A program made the translations under genes and the position numbers. From positions 5,498,797 to 5,562,796 of the forward strand of contig NC_087080.1 in assembly GCF_026151205.1 (NCBI RefSeq): a DNA stretch of 64,000 nt, given 5' to 3'. The notes under the pieces were generated by a model. The model ran no database searches. It had not been told where the DNA came from and saw only the letters and a program-made list of their open reading frames with translations. Shown here one piece after another: positions 21,312-34,700 of the stretch. Each line of letters begins with the position of its first letter. Within the stretch, counting starts at the first letter, position 1. This DNA comes from Bolinopsis microptera. Its lineage: Eukaryota > Ctenophora > Tentaculata > Lobata > Bolinopsidae.

Positions 21312-23381
21312 ATATGGGCAATTCCACGATAACGGTAACCAGTAACAAAATAATAAAGTTTGGAGGTGGTTTGGGAGAGATAGAAAATCTTTAAGATATT
21401 TGACCATATTTTTAGGGGCAAAAAACCGTTTGTTGATATCTAGCCTAGTTTAAAAACTGTAGCGCGTCAAAGTTGGCTTAAATTTAGTGTATCTTTAGTG
21501 TGAATATCCAGTTATTTTCCGAAAGATTTTAGGGAGCTTTATTAATTGTAGAATTCAATATTTTATCCTGTATATCAACCTAGTGGTCTTCAGATAGAAG
21601 GCCAGCCTGATTTTGAGGGCCAAATTTCTTTACTTTTTGAGTGTCTAGATGATCAAATTTTTCCTCTTCGCGTGTGAATAACGCTACCAAATAGTGAAAA
21701 ATGTTTTACTGTGGCTACACTATAAGTCTGTTTGATTCGTAACTCTCTCTCTAACGGCAACTTTAGTCATCTATAAAGGTCAGAAAATTTCATTCGTTTT
21801 GTCACACTGGAAGTGCAAAAAGTAGGGGTAGTGTGATTCACAGGTAGCGTAATTCACAGCTTGGTAGTGTAATTTACACAGCGGAAAATTAATAAAACAA
21901 GTGGTTTAAATGCTTTGTTGTGAAATAAATTGTACTTTCAATACTTCCAGGGTAATTCCAGGGACCTATTTTCAACAACTGCCTGAAAGTGTTGGTAATT
22001 TTATCGAAATTAGGGTTCCGCCAGGGCAAAATGTGCCACTTTTAGACCTTAAATCGCAAAAATAATGATTTTTAAATGGATTAGGACATCAAAATTGATT
22101 TTAAAGTGTTTTATAGTCACTGTTAGGTCTGGGAACACTTATTTGAGTAATTTAAAGGCTTATTTTCAGAAAATATCAGCAATTTGGGGCTAAAATTACC
22201 TTATTTTCTTGTCACGTAACTAAATTTTGCTCAAAAGAGCAGTGTTTTTGCCCCAAAAAATTCTAATTTATATCAAAAACCATGTATAGAGGTATCAAAT
22301 TAAAGCTCTTGATGACCTCTTCACATTAAAAACACAAAGAAGTAGTTTAGAATTGATATAAGTGATAAAATGGTCTAAAAATGGATTCAAAAAGTTATAA
22401 ATTTCACCCAATTTCTGTCTAATCATGAACCTTTGAGAGCTCATAAAAAAATCATGCCACAATATTACACTGTACATGTTTCTAGGATTACTCTAAATGT
22501 CCTATACTTACAGATAGATCAACTTATAGATGCTTACCAAAGTTAATTTGCAACTTATTTTTGTAGTTTGTCCTAAAAAATGGCAAAAAATTGCCAAAAA
22601 ATGCAGTTTTTGACAAAAAATGAGGTAAAATTAATATTTGAGGTCAAATATCCATTTAATCACTCTAAAAACCTTTTTAAACGTTATTTTGGGGCAAGAT
22701 ACCCCTAGAATACATGTTTTGTGGTATATCATACCCCTTAGTCATGCCTATGTCTTATGTCTACCTCGCATGGGCGCCCGGACCACTGTGGTATGGCAGT
22801 AGGGTGTAATCTACACCATTACCAGTATCTAATTGGACCAATTAGTAGTCAATTTAATTTAAAATCAGTAATAGTCAGTCTACTTCACCATTTTACAATA
22901 GCAGCAACCAAATTAAGAACAAGCAAACATCAATACAACGCACAAACAGAGCAACTGGGCAGAGTGTGAGTTACACTACGTCCAAATGTGAATAACGTTT
23001 ACTTCCTATATTGTCCCTGTACTACACACATTCCACAAATTTATGTTAGGAAGGACATAGGAAGTTGAAAAAATGTGTACTTTATTGTGATCAAGCCTTA
23101 TTGTAACTTCTGCTATTACACTTGGGCACGAATTGCAATTTTAAGGCAAGATTTCTAAAACACCAAATTATGCCTGTGAATAACGCCTACTTTTTAAAAT
23201 GCTGCTCACATAAAAAGTATAAGAGATAGACATTAAACTTTGGTTGCCACATCATCACAAACGTTTAAACTTCATTCTGACTTTATATTATCATGCTGCT
23301 AATGTTAGCCTACAATTAGCATGCAATTAAAAGCTAAATTTTGTGCAAAGTGTGAATTACACTACGTGGAATTGCCCATAT
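21312..23381. mobile_element. 2.07-kb non-coding element with terminal inverted repeats
   Basis: The left end GGGCAATTCCACG (21316-21328) is exactly inverted at 23365-23377, and both are bordered by ATAT (21312-21315 and 23378-23381), a likely target duplication or part of the terminal repeat. No transposase is present. The body is AT-rich with recurrent words related to the right end: GTGTGAATAACG at 21672, TAGTGTGATTCAC and TAGTGTAATTTACAC around 21827-21878, GTGTGAGTTACACTACG at about 22963, GTGAATAACGCCTAC at about 23168 and GTGTGAATTACACTACG at 23350. This looks like a non-autonomous DNA transposon with repeated subterminal motifs. Superfamily unknown. Confidence 0.75.
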
Positions 23382-24200
23382 ATATTAAATTATTAACCAT
23401 TCATTCTGTATGTGCACGAAAATTTATTTCAATCAATCTAAAAAATCTTATCATTAAAATGAATTATACAATTTTGGAGCACCAATAAATATTTAATAAT
23501 TTAGATAATTAGAATAGTACTTTTCAATGTGCTCAAGTTGTTATCATTGTGCTAAAATTGTTACCATTGCATTATACTCTAATTAATTTCATTGTGCTCA
23601 AATTGTTTTCTGTTCAGTGATATAATCTGGCCATTGAGGCATTCAGAACTGATGGTTCTCACCAAAATTTTTCAGATGAGGTTTAACTCTGTTGTAACTT
23701 GTTTCACTGTAAAAATTTGTTTCACTTTAAACAAACGTGTTTTCAAATTTATTGCAACAATAATGAGGGTTACTTCTGTTCATGGAAATTCTTTTGAAAT
23801 TGAGTTTATTGATGTTAATGATAGAGGGGAGTGGCATCTATCAGCTTCTTTTGGTCCCATGACTGTGTTCATGGAAACTCTCTCGAAATCATCATCATAG
23901 TGGGACAATGTAACCATTTCCATGTCAGCCGTATTAAGGTGATATATTATCATCTGATTAAGATGTGGTTATGCTATGTGGCAAAGTTTCTCTAGAGGAT
24001 AAGCCGATTATCATAACCATGCGGGGTTTATATAATTTCATAGTGTGACAAAGTTAACTACTCTGCCTTTTAATAGGATTACTAATATTTAGGTCAATAT
24101 CTTTAACTTCAAATGAACATGTCAAATGTTCATATATAATTTAGTATTTTGCCTTTTGTTGAGCAACTCCAACTTAACAGCATATATTTAGCTAAGAATT
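23382..24200. promoter_or_regulatory. Upstream region of transportin-1, 5' UTR/promoter not resolved
   Basis: No TATA box or start site can be assigned. An open frame at 23592-23900 (102 codons) has no recognisable motif. The phrases CATTGTGCTC and AATTGTTxxC repeat around 23530-23615. Confidence 0.35.
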
Positions 24201-25702
24201 ATGGCAAATTGGCAGCCAGACAACAACAGTTTGATTCAAGTTATTCAGCTCTTGAAAGAATCACAATTTCCCTGTAATGAAACACAGCGCGCTATCCAGC
24301 AGGTAAATTATTGAGCATATTTTAATTATAATAAAGTAATCATAAAGTGCATTATCGTGACGAAATTGGTTCTGATGTATTGAAAATGTTTATGTCCAGT
24401 GCTCATGGTTGCCAACTAGCAGATTAAACAATTATCAGTTAAATTTCACTCAACTTCTATTTCTTTCAGAAATTGGAATCATTAAATCAGTACCACGATT
24501 TTAACAACTACCTTATCTACGTTTTATCAAAACTTACTACAGAAGGTATGATTTTCAAAGCTCCTTCTTTTTAGATAGTTTCAAAATGTTTGTACCGTTA
24601 ACTCTCAGTACTGTAAAAATGATTGTTCCTATTTTCGATCTGTTCACCTTAGGTTTAAGGCTTGATTATTATTATTAACCGAAATACACCAAACAAAAAT
24701 TAATCTTCTTCTATTTCAGATGAACCTACTAGGTCGCTGGCCGGCCTTATTTTGAAGAATAATCTTAAAGTTTTCTACCACAACTTTCCACCTGAAGTAA
24801 AATCGTTCATAAAGCAGCAATGTTTAGCCTGTATAGGTAAATCTAACACATTTTATTGAAGCTTCTATGTGAATATATTCGTTCATGCTTTTTGAGACCC
24901 TTCAATCCACTCGGCTCCAGTGGTCCTGATGTGTTCAAATCCATTTACACTCGTTCTCTTAAAATTGTCGGTAGTGATCTCATTTTATTGCTTGGGCCCA
25001 CACGAGTCGGCAGATTCCCATATCCAATAATTCGGTGTTGGGATTCGTTCTGACAAATTATTACTCATACAAATTTTATTACTCTCACTCTGTCAGGTGA
25101 CCCTTCCTCATTGATAAGAGCAACGGTTGGTATACTGTGTACTACCATAGTAACGAAAGGAAGTTTGGAAGATTGGCCGGGCCTACTCGAGCATCTCTGC
25201 ACAATGATTGGGAGCCAAACCCTAACTGAGTGCGAGGTAATTTAATTGAAACTAATTATATAATTGTATAATTGAAATTAAAAAATCGAAATACAACTAA
25301 TTGATTAGTCGTACAATCCCTGAGCAGATTTGCTGCACTAGTTTATGTAACCAAACAATCACTGCTGTAGTATAATTTCTAATAAATTCACTGAACCAAG
25401 GTGAACTGGAGGCGGTCTTTGGTGAACTGCTAGTCTAGTGCTACAGCAATACTAATACTTTATTTGACATTCAAACCATACCACTGAAATTATTATGTAT
25501 TTTCTGTGACGTCATCATAATAATATACCCTTTTATTGTATAACTATTTCCGTGTTCAGGGAGCATTCGGAGCATTTCAGAAGATCTGTGAAGATTCCTC
25601 AGACCAACTGGAAACTCTTCCCGGTGCTAACGGAACCAAAGCCCTGGACACGTTAATACCTCTCTTCATGCAATACTTTAAGCATTCCTCCAGTAAAATC
25701 AG
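24201..25702 (+). CDS. TNPO1: Transportin-1 exons 1-5, N-terminal HEAT repeats
   Basis: The ATG at 24201 opens [20 protein letters not shown]. Exon 1 (34 codons) ends in phase 0, exon 2 in phase 1, exon 3 in phase 1, exon 4 in phase 0 and exon 5 in phase 2. Encoded landmarks are [38 protein letters not shown] and [19 protein letters not shown]. In the family these first HEAT repeats form the RanGTP-binding N-terminal arch. Start choice: it lies at the family's conserved N-terminus; vertebrate forms may carry a few extra upstream residues. Confidence 0.95.
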
Positions 25703-28700
25703 GTTATTATTATTCCTTTGTTAAATTCACATCATGAGGTGTCACTAATACTGGTGAGTGGTGCACAATGTCAAACCGTCAGATCGTATCCTTAAACCTA
25801 AACGATCTGTTGTCTCGAGATGGATAATTATTCTGTTGTATCTAGATAGTATAGATAATCGAGTTCCTGTTTAATACTCGATTGTTCTTCAGAATCTTTA
25901 GCCTTGATTTATCATTGATCTAATAATCCGAGCCCTTTTGTTTTATTGATTAGATCACTCTATCATTATGTCATTTTCTGATCGGTATATCAAACTGAAA
26001 GAAGCGATAATTGTATCAGCAATATTCTAATTTCCTTCAACTTTTAGTGGCCAAATAAATGAATTAAATAAAATAATACTAGCTCTCCAAGTTATGAGCT
26101 TACATATTAATAGTTAATACACAGCGTTTCCTTGTATTGTTCAGCTAGCTATATTGCGGTTTTTATACTCGACTTTCCTTTTATACTCGACTCACATATA
26201 TATATCATTTGAAAATACACAAAGCACATTGTGTCTAGTTCGGACATAATTTGTTCTTGAAATCAAGTTAGCTCCCTTCGTTCAAGATATTACAGTATCA
26301 GCAGCTCTGGCCTTGCTATGTGACCCATGTTGATTTTCGTCAAGACTTAATAGGGCCATCACATCTTCTGATCAACCCACAGCCAAGTAAAGTCTCGCTC
26401 ATTACGCCAGCACAGCAGTGAGTTCGTATTTGGAGGAGTGTATATTCTGATTAGCGGCTCATTAATGAGAGACAACATTGACTTGGTGAGCATGTATAGA
26501 TATTCTAGCTGTAAATGCTTTTATCGAAGCTTTCATCGACCTGAATTCTGGAATCAACTAAAAATCAGACTATTAGGAATTTCGATGTGAAGTCGACTCT
26601 ATAAAATAGGTAGAATCAGATAATATCAGTAAGCATGCGACTCCGGCCCGGATTCTTGAGTCCAGAAAAATGAGTTATTTAGATTACGTACGGTTTAAAG
26701 TGACAATACTACGTCAAACACACTGTCGTCACGTCACGTGTCATGACGTCTTAACATTGCATGCCACGCGGCCGTAATGAGAGTTGTAATTTCCACCTAT
26801 ATACTACCCTAGGGCCACGTTTATGTAAATTATGCAATCATTTTAAAGCGACGTAAGATCATTTACACCTTGCTAATTGACCCTCAATACGCTACTTTAG
26901 GTCCAACCTCCTATTGTTAAGTACACAGTGTGCTGATACGTGTTGGTCCACGTTCATCATTACAATATAGATCAAATGAAGCGATACGTGTATTACACTC
27001 GAAACGAAACACAGTATATTTTACTACCCCGCTACTTACCCCGCTACTTACCCCGCTACTTACCTCGCTACTCGCCCCCCGCTACTTACCCCGCTACTTA
27101 CCCCGCTACTTACCCCGCTACTTACCCCGCTACTTACCCCGCTACTTACCCCGCTACTTACCCCGCTACTTACCCCGCTACTTACCACGCTACTTACCCC
27201 GCTACTTACCCCGCTACTTACCCCGCTACTTACCCTGCTACTTACCTCGCTACTTACCCCGCTACTTACCCCGCTACTTACCCCGCTACTTACCCCGCTA
27301 CTTACCCTTATAACTAAATAGTTTACACAATATGGTTTCAAGTCCTCTCCACTGAGTTTTCAGTTCCTTATCCTCACGCACATCTGGCTATCTTGTTCAG
27401 TTTACGTCTGTTTTCAACCGCTACATCGCTGAGTTTCCTCCAATATTTTCTAGATTATTTTCTGCAGACTGTGAAAAAACTTGTGCAGTATGTTGTAAAC
27501 GCAGACAGCACAGTGGTCCGCGAAGGGGGGTCAGGCTATAATAGACCCCTTATAGGTCATTTTGTTGCCTCAGGAGATGTTTCCTGGAGTATTTTCGCCC
27601 AAAAAGACGTTTAAGAGCACCTAGAAGACCTTAAAATATACCAGAAGGGCTGAAAATGGGAAATCAAAAAATTGATTTTTTTCCAAAAATACCCTGAAAA
27701 TTTTAGAATTTGGCCGCTAAATTTGTTTAAAAGGCCTGACTCAAAATTCTACTCCATAACTTAAGGTCCTCAGGCAATTCTACGTTGATTCTGAAAATTT
27801 CATTAAAAAATATTGAAACCCTATTGAGTTATAGTATTTTGAGCGAAATCAGTTTCGCGAATGTCGCGAACTGAGATATGGGCAATTTTGTTCATATTTT
27901 GCCATTATTTGAACACAGAATCCACAGTTAGGTAGATATTGAGCTGATATTCATAGAGAATGTGAAGTATAGGCTTACCTAACATATAAAATTTGTCTCA
28001 TCCAAAAATATTGATAATTGGCCAATTTATGTGCTAAAATCTATAAAAATCTATCAAAATTGGCGCGTATGCCCAAATATGGTCATATAGTATTTTGCTC
28101 ATAACTCAGCCAATTTTTATCAAATTTTGATAAAACTTTATATTTGTGTTTAGGAGACTAGTAGCTACAAGTAAAGCACCCCAAAGGATGGTTTTGAGCA
28201 TGTTAAGGTGATTTTGCATAATTTGGATAATTGGGACCAAATATGGGCGTGGCTGATTTAAAAAAAAGTCCCAGCTTGTCCCAGCTTGAATTTTGTATGG
28301 CTAGTTAGATAATTGTCTGAACTTTAGGATGCCATAGGTGGTTTAGGTGCACTCGAGCGCACTACCTAACATTTTTATATTTTAAAACCAAAATTTTAGT
28401 TAAAAAGTGGGTTTAAAATTTGAGGGTACATGAAAAATCAACCAAAATAGATATCAACATGAATTTTTTTTCATTAGACAGGTATTCGACACGTAAAACA
28501 GCAACAACAAGAGTAAGTAAATGCAAATATACACTGCTTTATGAATATAAAGTCAGATGTAGGCCAATTTTCACTGCCAATTGCTTGCATTTTGGACAGT
28601 GTAAAAAAATCGTTGATATTATCGTACATCATTTCCACATTTTGAAAGATTTTTAATTATCGTCTTCAGCATATGTACCGGCTGATAATTTATGATAAAT

Positions 28701-31700
28701 AACAAATGGATAAACAGAATTTCATGACACTCGATTTTGGGTCAATTATAGCCTGGTGGACCACTGTGGACAGTATGGTATAACGCCGAACGTTTTGTTG
28801 CTGAGATAACTGTCTGATTGTAGTTTTGGTAGACTGTTATGTAGGTCTTGAGCTTTTAGTGCTAGGACCTAGGTGCCCCTGGGTTTAGGTAGACAATCAG
28901 ATCCCATTCAATTATCATGTCACATTACAACTCGTTTTATAATTCTTAGCTATTTCGTTTGTTTTTCTGGCGTGAATTCTTTTATAATTATGTTATATAT
29001 TGAGACAAAGCCTACTAGGCATAGTACGCCCTAGACCTAACGTTTATTTATGGTTCTTAGATCGTTACTAATTCTTTATATTGAACTTATTTTTCCTCAA
29101 GGATAATTTAAGTGTTTAGTAGCCGGTTTATAGGCCTTGTTCACCGTTTACCCCGCACCGCTGCACCTCAACAATTACCCTAATCACCGACAGGCGTTAA
29201 CCATTTCACCAATTATATGTTTATTTTAATAACACGCACGGTTGAATGACAAGACTGCGTCGAAACAGAACTGCGTAAAACTTATTTATATTGTCGTCAC
29301 AGCATATTTCATGACGTCATAACATTGCATTCCACGAGTGCTATAATGAGAGTTGTGGTTTCTACCTACCCGGCCCTAGGGCTACGTTTACGTAAATTAT
29401 GTAACCATTTAAAAGTGGTTTCTCATAGTTTCAAGCGGCGGCAAAGTAAGATCATTTACACCTTGCTAATTGACCCTCAATACGCTACTTTAGTTCAACA
29501 TCATGGCTCATCTAATCGTAAAGTTTACAGTGTGCTGTAATGTGGTGGTTGGTCCACGTTCATCATTACAATAATAATATAGATCAAATGAAGCGATACG
29601 TGTATTATTATCATATTACATTGAATAATTAATCGTAATAATGGGATTGCGGTCTTCTGGTGCGGTATTCTTGATTATAGTAATAATAGTTAATGGTACT
29701 ATGTTTACAGTACACTACAATGTAGATTTACTGAAGGGGTATCCTAGTAAGAATCTTGATACCTTAGCAAGTGGTCGAGAGAGATATGTAGTGCAGCGTA
29801 TAATGCAGCCTATAGTGGAACATATAGGTCAAAGCATATAATGCAGCGACATCTCCAATAGAATATCGTGTAATATTACTAGATACAATTCCGTTCCATT
29901 TTGACAGGTTCCTTTGAGGAGATATATGAAATAAGTTGAGTTCATAAGTTGATGTTCCTGCAAGCGTGTTGCATCATTCAAATCAACAGTAACTTTTTGT
30001 TATTAGCAAGAGACCACCTATCGACACCAGCTACTAAATTTAGTGGTAATATCATGTATGATATATCAGGTCTTATAAGTTATATAATATATGCACACTT
30101 GACACTGCAATATCATGAATAACAAATAGAATGTGGCCCAAATTATTAGAATGGTACATTCTTACAATTCTTCAACTGCATCATGTTGGTATTACTTTAG
30201 AGAGGCTTATGATATAATGATGAATACCATTTGGGAGGGGCCCACTCCCCGAAATAGCTTTGGTTGGACCAGTCGCCCAGTGATGGAGACGCCCATTTAG
30301 TGAAATATAAACTCCTGTCACACATAGAGCATAATACCCATATAATAATATAGTGCAGAATATAGTGCAGTAGCATATAGCACCCAGTACAGTGATGGAG
30401 ATGCCTGTTTAGTGAATCTAAACTCCTGTCATACTAAATACTTAAAATCGGACTGTCTGCTGTTAATTATGACAGATCTGCACTAAGGAAGATATTATTG
30501 TAAAATTAATTTCATATATTCCATAATATTAACTCTGTTTACAAAGGTGGTATGATTAGTGGAGTGCCTGAGGGGCCATTTAATAACTTACTCAGTAGAT
30601 AAAATGGTTTTGAACAATGCAAATGAGGAACAAATATTATTACCAACTACCAGATGTGAGATAAACTCCACCACTTTTAAGTGCTTATAAAGTTGCACAA
30701 TATAGCCTGACATATTGCATAAGATTTAAGATTAACTTTGATATTGCATTATATAACCTGGGATATTGCATAATTTTACCATTACCCATATTGTCACCAC
30801 GCCTTGATACGTTGAAATGTTCTGTCTGAAGACATGTCATCAAACTATTTCAACGCTGCAAATTCAGAGCGTATATTAGGTGGGTATTGGGCACATGTTG
30901 GGTGGCCACCCGAAGCACCAGATGTGACCGTATCATGGGTTGAAATATTACAACTGTGAGAGTCCCCCCGACCGCAATATCTGACTTATTTGTCATGTGT
31001 TGAAATAACTCAGTTGCCAAACAGATGAATTATATCTAGAATTCGCAGCATGTGGTTATGAATTTTAAAAGATTTACAGTGCAGTGTTTAATAGCACGCA
31101 TGGAGCTTGTAACACATGACGTATGTGATGTCGGTCAATGACGGTCATGTGTCATTTTTACGTTACAGTGCAATCTTCGGTTATCCTATTTAAATTTAAG
31201 TGTCTCTAGAGACCCAATTATGGTAATGATAAATTTAAATATCGTCATTCCATTTAGCTCATCAAGCCAAGTAAATAATTCAGACAATTTAAATATAATT
31301 ATTATTTAAATGAAGGGTAATGGGTTATGATAGCAGTATTTGATTAAATAAAGTTATAATTTGAAATTTATAAATGTAATACTCCCAGATCCTGTGCACT
31401 GGCGTGTATCAACCAGTTCATTATCAACCTCCCTCCGGCCCTACTGGAAAACCTTGGCAACTTTGTACAGGTAATATATCACGTGATCTCTTAATCACGT
31501 GACCTGTTTTTCCTCACCAATTATTGGGTATTTTAATAAGTATGAACTACCGAAGCAGGAAAATATTTGCAGTGTAAAATGTATTACACCAAATACACAG
31601 TATACTTTATACATATAAAATTTAGATATCATGGTGTTTTTATAGCTAAAAGTACATCTCCCTGTGTGTGCAAAAATTTGTTTGAGAAACGTTATTTTAA

Positions 31701-34700
31701 ATGTAGATTGTAGCTGTTAATATTTCTGGATACATTTTAATGTTGGGACAATGTAACAACATTGTAACTGTTAGCAGTATGCTAATTTTAGCCAGTCATG
31801 ATGAGACTTTGATCGTTAACTGCAAAGTAACAATGTTATTAAAAGATAATATATTTAGATCTGCATTATCTAGAATAATCTAGCATACGACAAGACATTT
31901 TGGCAGAAGTGCAGTGATGAGACAAAAATTAGACTTGGGCGTGTTTAGAAACAATAGTTAAAGATTTAACGAATACAAGTAGCAAGTTTAGTATTTTTAT
32001 TATGTCTCTTTAATGTTAAAGCAGAGCAAGTTTATTATGTACTATACATATTATAAGTGAATATTCGCAGGGGCTGACGTTGCTAGCCTCGGACGATGAT
32101 CCTGAAGTGCGGAAGAACGTATGTCGGGCGTTGGTTATGTTGCTGGAGGTCAGGGTGGACCACCTCGCTCCTCATATGAACGATATTATTGAGGTTTGTA
32201 ATTTGTAATTGGGTGTCTAATGGGTTTATCTCAGTACAGGAATAAGTACTGTGTATTATTCAATAAAGACTGAGAGGGAATGTTGCACATGGGAGAATTC
32301 TCAAATGATACTTAATTGCCAGGCACTCACGGAATTTGTACGTGTGCATTATGTTTACGTGAAGTGTTGAAAGTATCAAAATCTATATCTCATTGCATGA
32401 AATAGTGCGTTTAACAATGATGTTATATCACATCTCAATTGTACACTAAACAGGCCAGCGACTCAAATTACAAATTACAAGTATATTGTATAATATTTTG
32501 ACTTGGCGAGCGAGGACAGAATAAGTGCACCCGTGCTGGCACATCAATCATTATACTGTACAATACGAACAATCTTATAACCCATGAATGGCTGCTTCTA
32601 AATACCCAAATTTTTAATCTTCGTTGTTCAACTCTAAGAGAGAGACACACAGTTTTCCATAGAATCGATACGGTCTTGAATCGAAGCCCTACGATCACAC
32701 AATGCAATCTTCAGCGCCGTTTCCAAATTGCTAAAACTAACGCTTATCTTATAATACTAATACACACTTTATCATTATCATTAGATTATGCCTAATTACA
32801 CACTTCTCGTATTCGCGTTATCTAAATTTAGCTCACCGTTATACAATGTCTTGCGGTACCAGGAACATTATATAATTCAGGAATATTCAATGCTTACATA
32901 AATATATTCAGTACTATTCAGTGCAATGACTGGTTATCATTTCAGTACATGCTGATAAGGACTCAGGATCCTGATGAGAATGTAGCGTTGGAAGCTTGTG
33001 AGTTTTGGTTGGCCTACGCTGAGTTACCTACAGAAGTGTTATCTATGTTATCTCCTTACATGGGAAGGTCAGTCATCAACATCACTGGATTGTCCTTTCA
33101 TTAATTATTATTTTATTACCAATTATATTATTCCAATGCTAGTTATTCTATATTTGACACAGAATATTCTATTCCAAATATAGAATTATTCTAGAATTGT
33201 AGTATGTGATCTACTGATATGCTAACCTACTATTGAGAGGTTGTGTAGAATTTTCTGGACTGGCTAAGTCTATGTTAAGGTTTGTTAAACAGCGCATGGT
33301 GACACTAACGTCAACATTTACAGGCTGGTTCCAATACTTATACAGGGTATGAAGTACTCTGAGATTGATATCATCCTACTCAAGGTTTGTCACTTTACTT
33401 AGTTAATTAATTAGATTATTTATCGTGGGTGGGTTTTAAAGTGTAACGAACTGTTACGTATATATATATATACGTATATATATATATATATTTTGTAGCT
33501 GTACTCCTACACATTAAAAGTCGGTGTTGATTAAGGTTTTTTTTTTACAAATGTCTCAGACCCATAGCTAGATCTGTGAATTTTAGGCAGACCCACTCGA
33601 CAGCGGCCAAATTTTGCGCATTATGAGCCCCAAGCCCGATACCCACTTTGCCTCCCAATTATATTATCATCTCGTAACTTCATAATGAAGGTTCCGTTAT
33701 TCATTTAAAGATTAAGTTTTTTCGATTCTCGGCACGTAGCCCGACACGACACGTAGCCGGGGCGAAGCTCCTTTGGTTGGCTAGGGAGGGGGGAAGGCGC
33801 AGCCCCCCAGAAAATTTTTGAGAAATTATGTGTTTTAGACGACATTTGGCATTAAAGAAATTTTTAGGACAGTAATAATCAGACATCACAATAATACAAA
33901 GTTGGGGGGCTAGGGGGGCGCAGCCCTGGCCTTCGGAAAATTTTTGAGAAATAGGGTGTTCCAGACGACATTTGTAGGACAGCAATAATCAGACATTACA
34001 ATAATACAAGGTTGGTGGGCTGGGGGGGGGGGGGGGGGGGGCGCAACCCCCGGAAAATTTTTGAGAAATAGGGTGATTCAGACGACATTTGGCATTAAAG
34101 AAATTTGTAGGAGAGCAATAATCATACATCAGAATAATATAAAGTTGGTGGGCTAGGGGAGCGAACCCCCAGGAAAATTTTTGAGAAATAGGGTGATTAA
34201 AACGGCATTTGGCATTAAAGAAATTTGGGGATAGTAATAATCAGACATCACAATAATATAAAGTTGGGGGGCCGGGGGGGGCGCAGCCCCCCAGAAAATT
34301 TTTGAGAAATAATGTGTTTTAGACGACATTTGGCATTAAAGAAATTTGTAGGACAGTAATAATCAGACATCACAATAATCTAATAATACAAAGTTGGGAG
34401 GCTAGGGGGGCGCACCCCCCGGAAAATTTTTGAGAAATAGGTTGATTCAGACGACATTAGGCATTAAAGAAATTAGTAGGGCAGTAATAATCCTGAGACA
34501 TCACAATAATATAAAGTTGGTTGGCTAGGGAGGGGGGGGGGGGGCGCAGCCAATCAGAAAATTTTTGAGAAATTATGTGTTTTAGACGACATTTGACATT
34601 AAAGAAATTTGTAGGACAGTAATTATAATCAGACATCACAATAATACAAAGTTGGAGGGCTAGGCAGGCGCAGCCCTGGCCTTCGGAAACTTTTTGAGAA

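Noticed and set aside
24856..25053. ORF in transportin intron 3
   Set aside because: It lies between two well-supported exons and shows no conserved motif.
26930..27341. Long ORFs on both strands encoding repeated ATYP, RYLP or SSGV peptides
   Set aside because: They are by-products of the 13-bp minisatellite; no start context, domain or homologous protein is visible.
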